Positions 1 to 7,065 of a stretch of DNA of 64,000 bases are shown piece by piece. Source of the DNA: Winogradskyella marina (GTDB taxonomy: Bacteria > Bacteroidota > Bacteroidia > Flavobacteriales > Flavobacteriaceae); NCBI RefSeq assembly GCF_015645385.1, contig NZ_JADOET010000007.1, positions 124,001-188,000 of the forward strand. The letters are read 5' to 3'. Position numbers and translations under genes: made by a program. The first letter of the stretch is position 1. Each line of letters opens with the position of its first letter. Under the pieces are notes generated by a model. The model saw only the letters and a list, made by a program, of their open reading frames with translations, had not been told where the DNA came from and did not search any database.

Positions 1-617
1 GTGTACCAAGCTTCAACTTCTGTCATTGCAATTTCAACAGCTTTAGATTCCGCTTGTATTGTATCTGTTTCTTTTGGATTGGAATCTCGTAATTTACTCC
101 AAGAAAAATTAAACCATGTTAATTCATTTGTAGGAATAGAAGCTGTAGCTTTAAAACACATATAGTCACCTATCTGCTTAGTTTCTTTTCCTAATACCCA
201 TTCTATTGGTTGCAAATTGTCGTTAACTAAAAAGTTTTTTCCATAAAACTCTTGATTTTGTATCTGCGAGTTCGTCTTTACATTTTTATATTGATCACCA
301 GGTGCAAAATTTTTCCCCCAAGAATCAGTAGCACCAGACATAGCATCCAATTGATCCTCTTCACTAAAAAAAGATTCTTCCTTATTAAAAGTTAAGACAT
401 AACTTTTTTGTAATCTATTTTTCAGACGCGCTTCAATTTCTTTTTTCTGACCTTCGCTTAAACGCGCTCCCCAAGTACCTAAATTCATTTTGGCTTTTGA
501 GAGATAATAGGCTTTACCCTGAAAACTCTGTTTTTTTTCATTTTGTTTTGTATCTGAAAGACTAGACAGGCTTAAAGTAAGCACAATTGCACTAAATTTT
601 AATAAAAGTGATTTCAT
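1..617 (-). CDS. GLPGLI family secreted protein, 3' end cut by window edge
   Basis: An open frame runs from the ATG at 617-615 to the left edge, about 205 codons without a stop, so the C-terminus lies outside. It starts with a Lys-containing hydrophobic signal peptide. It then aligns with the next gene through a shared pattern: QSFQGKAYYL at the mature N-terminus, a basic helix ending in KSYVLTFNKEES, then PIEWVLG, KQIGDYMCFKA and EAWYT. The GLPGLI motif itself would follow EAWYT and is therefore not visible. The family is periplasmic or secreted in Bacteroidota and has no established biochemical role. The upstream gap holds related TTTAAC/TTAAAC sequences at 631-660. The pair is probably a tandem duplication. 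Confidence 0.8.
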   Translation of the reverse strand, partial: MKSLLLKFSAIVLTLSLSSLSDTKQNEKKQSFQGKAYYLSKAKMNLGTWGARLSEGQKKEIEARLKNRLQKSYVLTFNKEESFFSEEDQLDAMSGATDSWGKNFAPGDQYKNVKTNSQIQNQEFYGKNFLVNDNLQPIEWVLGKETKQIGDYMCFKATASIPTNELTWFNFSWSKLRDSNPKETDTIQAESKAVEIAMTEVEAWY

Positions 618-735
618 AATCGAGTTGTTTTGTTTAACAAATATAAGTTTTTGTTAAACATTATTTTTTCACTTTACATCAAAATTAACATTACCTATTC
701 TTTTTCGGTATTAAAAATTTCGAATAAAAAGATTA

Positions 736-1584
736 TTATCCTCCTACAGTTATATGAATCGTTCCATCTTTAGCCCCTCTACTTGGTGCATAACGTTCCA
801 ACATTTCCTTACTTTTCTTCTCCATGATGTCGTCATATTCCGTTTGCGAAACTTCTTTTCCCTTTGATGGCGCTTCAATCTCATTTTTTTCTTCTGGGTT
901 TATGACAATTTTACTACAAATGACCGTGAGTTTTCCGTCGTGAATTTCTAAAATTAAACCAGGTAAACCTTGGTATTTTGCAGGTCCATTACTTACTGGA
1001 ATCTGAGGTGTATACCATGCCGTAACAGTACGCTCTATCATTTCTGGTGCTTCCGCTTCGTCTTTCTCTTCATCGTTGTTTGAATTACTACTAAAGTTGA
1101 AATTTATTTTAGGAACTTGTTTTGTGTACGTAGCTTTAAAACACATATATTCTCCTATATGTTTGGTATCGGATTCTAGCTTCCATTCAATTGGAGAGAT
1201 AGAATCTTTAATTAAAAATCGTTTTCCCATGGTTTCCTTTTGATCTACATAACGCTTATCCTTTATGTTTTTATAAAAGACATCTGATCCACTACTGCCT
1301 AAAGACATTTGAAAACCACTCCCGACTTGTGGTTTATCTAATTCTTCTTCTTGCTGATATAAGGACTCCTTTTTATCAAAAGTTAAAATGTATGTTTTTT
1401 GAAATTGCTTTTTCATCATCTCCATTATTTGTTTCTGCTTAGCATCATTCATCTTGGTGCTATCCATTTTTATATCGAAATCACGATGGGTTTTATAGGT
1501 TGCTACTCCTTGAAAGTCTTGGGCATTTACAGTGGAAAATGCTATTATTACAGTTAATAGTATAATGTTAATTATTTTTTTCAT
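736..1584 (-). CDS. GLPGLI family secreted protein
   Basis: A 282-residue protein with an N-terminal signal peptide (hydrophobic residues 4-20, cleavage likely after VNA). The family-defining GLPGLILEI motif is present near residue 207, after EWKLESDTKHIGEYMCFKATY and a TAWYTPQIPVSNGP stretch. An acidic low-complexity segment (NNDEEKDEAEAPE) is inserted before it. It lies 10 bp downstream of the next small gene, so the two probably share a transcript that diverges from a histidine kinase/response regulator operon. The function of GLPGLI proteins is unknown; some are thought to be envelope proteins under two-component control. Paralogous to the truncated gene at the left edge. Confidence 0.88.
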   Translation of the reverse strand: MKKIINIILLTVIIAFSTVNAQDFQGVATYKTHRDFDIKMDSTKMNDAKQKQIMEMMKKQFQKTYILTFDKKESLYQQEEELDKPQVGSGFQMSLGSSGSDVFYKNIKDKRYVDQKETMGKRFLIKDSISPIEWKLESDTKHIGEYMCFKATYTKQVPKINFNFSSNSNNDEEKDEAEAPEMIERTVTAWYTPQIPVSNGPAKYQGLPGLILEIHDGKLTVICSKIVINPEEKNEIEAPSKGKEVSQTEYDDIMEKKSKEMLERYAPSRGAKDGTIHITVGG

Positions 1585-1594
1585 CTGGTTAGTT

Positions 1595-1969
1595 TTAATT
1601 GTTATTTTGATAATAAGTGATAGCCATTGCTTTTAAATTTTGAACTCGTTTTAAAAATAAAGCTTCATTTTCTATTGTGCTCTCAATTTTAACAGACATG
1701 TTTTTTTTATAAACATTAGATGTCCTCATGTCATTACAAACCAATTGAAAGGACACCCTTTTAAATGCCTTGATCTCTTCAAACAAATCTTTTAAATCGG
1801 ACACGTTTAATTCAGATTCTAGTTCTTCTAAAGAATCTACAGTAATAATCATATCAAGATTTTGAAACTCGCTGTTGTCATTTTTTAAAACATTTTGTTC
1901 ATCGTTTTGAGATTGACTAAATCCAAAAAGCGAAACCAATACCATTACATAAGCAAATAACTTTTTCAT
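1595..1969 (-). CDS. small secreted protein of unknown function
   Basis: I chose the internal ATG at 1969 because it gives a standard signal peptide (MKKLFAYVMVLVSLFGFSQS) and a protein of 124 residues; an in-frame ATG at 1987 would add six residues (MKKLII). The mature part is acidic at first, with a repeated LD/ELE pattern (VDSLEELESELNVSDLKDLFEEI), then a mixed alpha/beta tail. I recognise no family. It is first in the leftward unit with the GLPGLI gene and faces the histidine kinase gene across a 124-bp gap that holds three GTTAAC boxes, so it may be controlled by that system. This is inference from position only. Confidence 0.6.
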   Translation of the reverse strand: MKKLFAYVMVLVSLFGFSQSQNDEQNVLKNDNSEFQNLDMIITVDSLEELESELNVSDLKDLFEEIKAFKRVSFQLVCNDMRTSNVYKKNMSVKIESTIENEALFLKRVQNLKAMAITYYQNNN

Positions 1970-2027
1970 TATAATTAGTTTTTTCATTAATACCTTACAA
2001 ATATCAGAACCATATTTTGTCTTTTAG

Positions 2028-2053
2028 GTTAACAAGTGTTAACGTGTGTTAAC
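2028..2053. promoter_or_regulatory. three GTTAAC boxes at 10-bp spacing (candidate response-regulator site)
   Basis: GTTAAC occurs at 2028-2033, 2038-2043 and 2048-2053, separated by AAGT and GTGT, so all three face the same side of the helix. The array lies between the divergent small secreted-protein gene and the histidine kinase gene, just upstream of a consensus promoter. OmpR/PhoB-type regulators bind direct repeats at this spacing, and the gene for one is at 3625. The link is inference. Confidence 0.55.
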
Positions 2054-2059
2054 CGATTA

Positions 2060-2089
2060 TTGTTACTATATTTTTCCTTTATACATTTG
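2060..2089 (+). promoter_or_regulatory. Bacteroidota-type promoter of the histidine kinase operon
   Basis: TTG at 2060-2062, then 19 bp, then TACATTTG at 2082-2089. This fits the known Bacteroidota pattern (TTG about 19 bp before TAnnTTTG). The start codon is only 4 bp after the -7 box, which suggests a very short or absent leader. Confidence 0.5.
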
Positions 2090-2093
2090 AAAT

Positions 2094-3632
2094 ATGAATA
2101 ACAAAAGATATAAATGGATATTATATACCATTATTACTGTAATTATAGCCACAATTGGCATACAAGTCTATTGGAATTATAAAAACTACCAAACTAATAA
2201 ACAGCAACTCATTAATGATGTTCAGATTAGTTTAGACAAAGCCGTTGATGATTATTATACAGCTTTAGCAGAACGTACCACTATTGGTGTTTTCCTTGAA
2301 GGCGATGAGCAAAAGAATGCCTTTGAAGAAGGTGGCAAACTCGAAAAACTCTTTGAAAAGATTGACGAAACTAATAGAGAATTTAAAAATCTTGATTCCT
2401 TAGATGTAAACTCCATTGAAAACATAACAGTACTTAGAGGGTTAAAGGCCGACTCTATGTCTAAACAACAAGACAAAAATCAAAAGTCTGTATCAATTGA
2501 TGCATTAAAACAAAAAATGGACAGCCTAAAAAATAAAAATGCTGATATTAGTTTAACCAATGCCGAATTTTTAACATCCAAGGTGATGATTTCAATAAAA
2601 AACGACACGCTTGATATTGAAGCTGTTGAAAAACTAATAGCAAAGGAGTTAAAACGAAAAAATATTGAAGTCGATTTTTATTTAGATTACAAAAAGCCTG
2701 AAATTACTATAGACTACCAAATAAAGACAAAAGAAATACCTATGTTGGATCCTAATCACGGACCTGATAATTATCTTCAAACCGATTCAAAATCCACGTT
2801 TCTTCCAAAAGGCTCTTTTTTAACCATCCTTTTTACCAATACAACAAAAGTTATTTTATTCCGAATTTTAGGAGGTATCTTAATCCCAGCTCTTTTAGTC
2901 ATAGCTGTAATTAGTTGCCTGTTCTATTTATTAAAAATCATTAAACACCAAAAACAATTGGCTGAAATTAAAAACGATCTCATCAGTAATATCACACATG
3001 AGTTTAAAACTCCAATTGCCACCATAAGTGCTGCGATAGAAAGCATGGACAGTTTTAATGCTATTGAAGACAAAACGAAAGCAAAAAAATATCTGAATAT
3101 GTCTTCTGAGCAACTCGGAAAGTTAAACATTATGGTTGAAAAACTACTAGAAACTGCATCTTTAGATAGTGATAATCTGGAATTAAATAAAGAATCTGTT
3201 GATGTTGTAGAATTACTTAACACCATCGTTAATCATTATAAAAGTCAATTTACTGATAAGATATTTAACACCAATTTTAAAGTAGACACCCTATTAATTA
3301 ATGTTGATATATTTCATTTTGAAAATGCTATAAATAATATTTTAGACAATGCTGTAAAATATGGTGGCAATACTATTACCATCAATGTAATTCCGAAAGA
3401 AAAAAGTATAAATCTGTTAATTTCAGATAATGGTAATACGTTAACCAAGTTACATAAAGATCGGGTTTTCGAAAAATTTTATCGGGTTCCAAAAGGTAAC
3501 ACTCACGATGTAAAAGGTTTTGGAATTGGATTGTTTTACACCAAAACCATAATCGATAAACATAAGGGTTCAATAGCTTTAGAATTAAATCAAAATATAA
3601 CCACCTTTAAAATCACACTTCCTAATGGCTAA
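2094..3632 (+). CDS. sensor histidine kinase, two transmembrane segments
   Basis: A 512-residue membrane kinase. A transmembrane helix at about residues 8-27 and a second at about 253-283 flank a periplasmic sensor region of about 225 residues, partly coiled-coil (Lys/Asp-rich, residues 110-150). The HisKA dimerisation helix follows, with phospho-acceptor His302 in the motif NITHEFKTP. The ATPase domain shows the N box (NAINNILDNAVKYGG), the G1 box (ISDNGN) and the G2 region (KGFGIGLFYTK). Its last 8 bp overlap the response regulator gene, a normal arrangement for a cognate pair. The signal sensed is unknown. Probable targets are the divergent GLPGLI/secreted-protein genes (inference). Confidence 0.93.
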   Translation: MNNKRYKWILYTIITVIIATIGIQVYWNYKNYQTNKQQLINDVQISLDKAVDDYYTALAERTTIGVFLEGDEQKNAFEEGGKLEKLFEKIDETNREFKNLDSLDVNSIENITVLRGLKADSMSKQQDKNQKSVSIDALKQKMDSLKNKNADISLTNAEFLTSKVMISIKNDTLDIEAVEKLIAKELKRKNIEVDFYLDYKKPEITIDYQIKTKEIPMLDPNHGPDNYLQTDSKSTFLPKGSFLTILFTNTTKVILFRILGGILIPALLVIAVISCLFYLLKIIKHQKQLAEIKNDLISNITHEFKTPIATISAAIESMDSFNAIEDKTKAKKYLNMSSEQLGKLNIMVEKLLETASLDSDNLELNKESVDVVELLNTIVNHYKSQFTDKIFNTNFKVDTLLINVDIFHFENAINNILDNAVKYGGNTITINVIPKEKSINLLISDNGNTLTKLHKDRVFEKFYRVPKGNTHDVKGFGIGLFYTKTIIDKHKGSIALELNQNITTFKITLPNG

Positions 3633-4308
3633 TGAGATCAAATTATTATTAGCTGAAGACGAAGCAGCTCTCGGACAAATTATAAAAGAAAGTCTTGAAA
3701 CCAGAAACTTTGACGTTATTCTCTGTGATAATGGCGAAAAAGCATTTGAAAAATATAAATCAGAAACACCCGAAATATTAGTATTAGATGTTATGATGCC
3801 TAAAAAAGATGGATTCACTTTAGCAAAAGACATTAGAGCGATCGATGATACAATCCCTATAATATTCCTTACAGCAAAATCGCAAACCGCAGATGTAGTT
3901 GAAGGTTTTTCTATTGGAGGAAACGATTATCTAAAAAAGCCTTTTAGTATAGAAGAGCTGATTGTACGAATTCATAATTTAGTCAGCAGAACTAAAGAAC
4001 AGAAAACAGCTCAGGTGTTAGAAATTGGCGATTATACTTTCGATTTCCCAAAACAACAATTACAGTTTAAATCTGCAGATGCTATTCATTTAACACATAG
4101 AGAAGCGCACTTACTCTTTCATTTAATAAAAAACAAAAATCAAGTTTTAGACCGTTCACTTATTTTAAACAAACTTTGGGGAACCGACGATTTTTTCTCG
4201 GCTAGAAGTATGGATGTTTTTATTACCAAATTACGTAAAAAACTTAAAGCAGATGAGAATATTCAGATAATTAATGTGCGTGGTTTTGGATATAAATTGA
4301 CGGATTAA
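3625..4308 (+). CDS. OmpR/PhoB family response regulator
   Basis: A 227-residue regulator. The receiver domain (about 5-120) has the acidic pair in LLLAEDEA, phospho-acceptor Asp55 in VLDVMMPKKDG, the conserved Thr in FLTAKS and Lys in YLKKPF. The C-terminal winged-helix DNA-binding domain (about 130-227) contains LTHREAHLLFHL and the terminal VRGFGYKL hairpin, typical of Trans_reg_C. It overlaps the kinase gene by 8 bp, so the two are translationally coupled. The GTTAAC array upstream of the operon is a plausible target and would give autoregulation as well as control of the divergent genes; that is inference. Confidence 0.94.
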   Translation: MANEIKLLLAEDEAALGQIIKESLETRNFDVILCDNGEKAFEKYKSETPEILVLDVMMPKKDGFTLAKDIRAIDDTIPIIFLTAKSQTADVVEGFSIGGNDYLKKPFSIEELIVRIHNLVSRTKEQKTAQVLEIGDYTFDFPKQQLQFKSADAIHLTHREAHLLFHLIKNKNQVLDRSLILNKLWGTDDFFSARSMDVFITKLRKKLKADENIQIINVRGFGYKLTD

Positions 4309-4317
4309 ACCTGACAA

Positions 4318-4350
4318 AGACCTGTCAGGTTTTTAAAACCTTACAGGTCT
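4318..4350. repeat. GACCTG...CAGGTC dispersed palindrome, copy 1
   Basis: An inverted repeat with 16-bp arms (AGACCTGTCAGGTTTT and its near-complement, 15 of 16 matching) around one central base. Two relatives lie at 54364-54395 and 54493-54525. This copy follows the response regulator gene and could act as a terminator here, but the other two lie between divergent genes, so termination is not the general role. Confidence 0.6.
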
Positions 4351-4429
4351 TGCAGCAAATAATCTAGGAGGTCTTAATATTTAAGATTGGCACATTTTTC
4401 GTACTTTTCAAGCTTATTCGTCCACATTC

Positions 4430-5224
4430 ATGCAAAAGCTTGTCTTTTTACTTCTATTTTTCTGTTCATTTTGTGTCGCACAAGAGAACACAGCACAACA
4501 TTTTACTGCGATTTTAAAAGATTCAACAAACATTGAAGCCAAATCAATTTTTGGAGTTGATAATTTCGGCACCCTTTACTATGCTACAGAAAACAATTCA
4601 TTTCATAAAAAAACAAAGGATACTACAATTACATATGCCAATTTTCAATTGGGAGACATCACCTCTGCAAACACGTTTAATCCTTTAAAAATAAATCTGT
4701 TCTATAGAGATTTTAATACAGTTGTAATTTTAGATAATCGTTTGGCTGAGATTTCAAAAATTAACTTTAATTCAATTCAGCCGTACAAGAATGTTTCTTT
4801 TGTTTCATCTGGCTTTAATAATTCAATTTGGTTATTTAATGACGATTTTCAATATTTAGAATTATACGATTATAAAACCAATACCATAAAACTCAAAACG
4901 GTTCCTGTTCAGTCTGAAGTTTTAGATTTAAAAAGCGATTATAATTATTGTTATTTATTGACTAAAACTCACCTCTACGTTTATAATTATTTTGGAAGTC
5001 TAATACGTACAATAGAAAATTCGGGATACGACAGTTTAGCATTTAACGAAGCGCATTTAGTATTAAAAAAGGGAGAATCGTTATTTATCTTAGAGAAAAA
5101 CGAGTCCATAATTCAACCCATAAAACATCCAAAAATGTTAATAAAACAGTTTTTGGTAACCAATGAAACGGTGTATATTTACGGCTTGAATTTACTGCGT
5201 CATTACCAATTAAAAATAGAATAG
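4430..5224 (+). CDS. secreted beta-propeller-like protein of unknown function
   Basis: A 264-residue protein with a clear signal peptide (MQKLVFLLLFFCSFCVAQ). The rest is beta-rich and contains repeated short strands such as FGTLYYATENNSF, TVVILDNRLAEISKINF, NNSIWLFNDDFQYLELYDYKT and YCYLLTKTHLYVYNYFG. These look like blades of a WD40/YVTN-type propeller, though I cannot count a full propeller in this length. It stops 3 bp before the deoxynucleoside kinase gene, so the two are very likely co-transcribed, but the function gives no obvious reason for the link. Named family not recognised. Confidence 0.75.
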   Translation: MQKLVFLLLFFCSFCVAQENTAQHFTAILKDSTNIEAKSIFGVDNFGTLYYATENNSFHKKTKDTTITYANFQLGDITSANTFNPLKINLFYRDFNTVVILDNRLAEISKINFNSIQPYKNVSFVSSGFNNSIWLFNDDFQYLELYDYKTNTIKLKTVPVQSEVLDLKSDYNYCYLLTKTHLYVYNYFGSLIRTIENSGYDSLAFNEAHLVLKKGESLFILEKNESIIQPIKHPKMLIKQFLVTNETVYIYGLNLLRHYQLKIE

Positions 5225-5227
5225 ATT

Positions 5228-5842
5228 ATGCATGTTGCTGTTGCTGGAAATATAGGAGCTGGAAAAACAACGCTCACAAAATTACTTGCCAAACACTTTA
5301 AGTGGGAAGCACAACTGGAAGATGTGGTTGACAACCCGTATTTAGATGATTTTTATAATCAGATGGAACGTTGGAGTTTTAATTTGCAAGTCTATTTCTT
5401 AAACAGCAGATTTCGCCAAGTGAATCAAATTCACGATAGTGGTAAAGACATCATTCAAGATAGAACCATCTATGAAGATGCTCATATTTTCGCACCCAAC
5501 TTACATGCTATGGGTTTAATGACCAATCGCGATTTTGAAAATTATTCATCATTATTTGAATTGATGGAATCGTTTGTAAAAGGTCCCGATTTATTGATTT
5601 ATTTACGCAGTTCTATACCTAATTTAGTTTCTCAAATTCATAAAAGAGGTCGTGATTACGAAAATACAATTAGCATCGATTATTTAAGCCGACTCAACGA
5701 ACGTTATGAAGCTTGGATTTCAAAATACGATAAAGGAAATTTACTTATCATTGATGTAGATAATCTCGATTTTGTTGATAATCCTGAAGACTTAGGAGAT
5801 ATTATTAATAAAATTGATGCACAAGTAAACGGGTTATTCTAA
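5228..5842 (+). CDS. deoxynucleoside kinase
   Basis: A 204-residue stand-alone kinase of the deoxynucleoside kinase family, which phosphorylates deoxyribonucleosides with ATP for nucleotide salvage in the cytoplasm. The P-loop GNIGAGKTT is at residues 7-15. The substrate-site motif EDVVDNPYLDDFY follows. The conserved Asp-Arg pair is intact (D78 R79 in QDRTIYED), and the LID arginines are in KRGRDYE. Length is normal. Substrate preference (dA/dG versus dC/dT) cannot be told from sequence. A second, divergent copy is fused to HPPK at 56 kb. Confidence 0.92.
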   Translation: MHVAVAGNIGAGKTTLTKLLAKHFKWEAQLEDVVDNPYLDDFYNQMERWSFNLQVYFLNSRFRQVNQIHDSGKDIIQDRTIYEDAHIFAPNLHAMGLMTNRDFENYSSLFELMESFVKGPDLLIYLRSSIPNLVSQIHKRGRDYENTISIDYLSRLNERYEAWISKYDKGNLLIIDVDNLDFVDNPEDLGDIINKIDAQVNGLF

Positions 5843-5898
5843 GTGCCTATTTCACTTCAGTATTACAACAACATAACAAAAAAAACCAGACAATATCC

Positions 5899-6903
5899 TT
5901 AAGTAATAAAACCGTGTTTTCTAGCATGTTCAATTGCTTGTTGACTATTATCTATCAACATCATTGGTGTGGTTTTAAAATTTTTAACGAGACTTCTAAC
6001 GCGCAACATTTTCTTTTTATGCTTTACACTTCTAAGGTAAATAGCTAAAATTCGATCTGGAAACATTTCAGCGATCTCAATATAAATATCAGGATCATGC
6101 TCTCCGCTATCACCAATTAAGATAAATGGTAATTTTGGATATGTTTTTAGAATATTTAAAATTTCTTTCTGTTTCTGTGGTTTTTCTCCCTCTTGTTTTT
6201 TCTTTAAGGCTTCACTTACGCTACGCAATAAAATTGGCCCTTTAGGAAAGTTATTTTGTTTTAAAAAGAGTTCTAAATAGCGATAAAAATTCCATGGACT
6301 ATGACTCACATAAAAAATAGGATTCGCGTTTTTACCTGAAAATCCACGATGTAATCGTTGAAACAAATCTACAGAACCTTCCAAAGGCATTCTGCTTTTA
6401 ACACTTTTAAAAATAGAATTATAAATCAATCTCCATTTTAACCAAGACACCACTCCCGTCTGCAAAATCGTATCGTCAATATCACTTGCTACGCCAAACT
6501 GTGCTTTACTAGATGGAATTAATAATTCTCCCGGAAACCGATTTTGATTTTGAATATTACGTTTAATTGTAACGTCGTTAAAAGACAACTCAAAAGACAA
6601 CCAACCTTCGTCATTGGTGAGCGTTTTTAAGTCTTGAAGATTAGCTTCAACTATAAAATAACCTTTACGATCAGTCGTCGCTTTAATAATAGTGTTGTTC
6701 GGTAGTTTTAAATCTAACCCAACGTTTTTGACCTCATCAGTTTCAAAGCGTTTCCATGAATTTACAAGAAGTCGCCATGTGTTCCTGGCTTCTAGGTCAA
6801 TAGACTCATCCTCTAAAGCGCGTCCACGAGCATAAAAATGAGAATTGGTCCCATAACTTTGAAACGCAATTATTTGAAAAGGGTCTTTTTTTAACCAGCT
6901 CAA
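5899..6903 (-). CDS. App1-type phosphatase (DUF2183), HAD-like
   Basis: A 334-residue protein matching the App1/DUF2183 family, whose yeast member is a phosphatidate phosphatase. The N-terminal half (about 1-130) is a beta-sandwich-like region. The HAD-like catalytic core starts at GVASDIDDTILQTG with the DxDxT nucleophile motif (D141, D143). It continues with FYVSHSPWNFYRYLELFL (motif II Ser) and ILIGDSGEHDPDIYIEIA (motif IV acidic residues). There is no signal peptide, so it is probably cytoplasmic or peripheral to the membrane. It is convergent with the dNK gene. The substrate in bacteria is not established. Confidence 0.85.
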   Translation of the reverse strand: MSWLKKDPFQIIAFQSYGTNSHFYARGRALEDESIDLEARNTWRLLVNSWKRFETDEVKNVGLDLKLPNNTIIKATTDRKGYFIVEANLQDLKTLTNDEGWLSFELSFNDVTIKRNIQNQNRFPGELLIPSSKAQFGVASDIDDTILQTGVVSWLKWRLIYNSIFKSVKSRMPLEGSVDLFQRLHRGFSGKNANPIFYVSHSPWNFYRYLELFLKQNNFPKGPILLRSVSEALKKKQEGEKPQKQKEILNILKTYPKLPFILIGDSGEHDPDIYIEIAEMFPDRILAIYLRSVKHKKKMLRVRSLVKNFKTTPMMLIDNSQQAIEHARKHGFIT

Positions 6904-7065
6904 TTAAATAGTTTTTTAGAATTTTCAATATACTAAAATAGCCTTACTCAAAGTATACTTCGTCAATTAAATCGTTAGGCTAATGTTAAAAAATTACCAA
7001 TTTTATAATAATCGTGTACTTTAGTCAACTCAACACATAAACCCACACTAAACTAATCACAAAGC

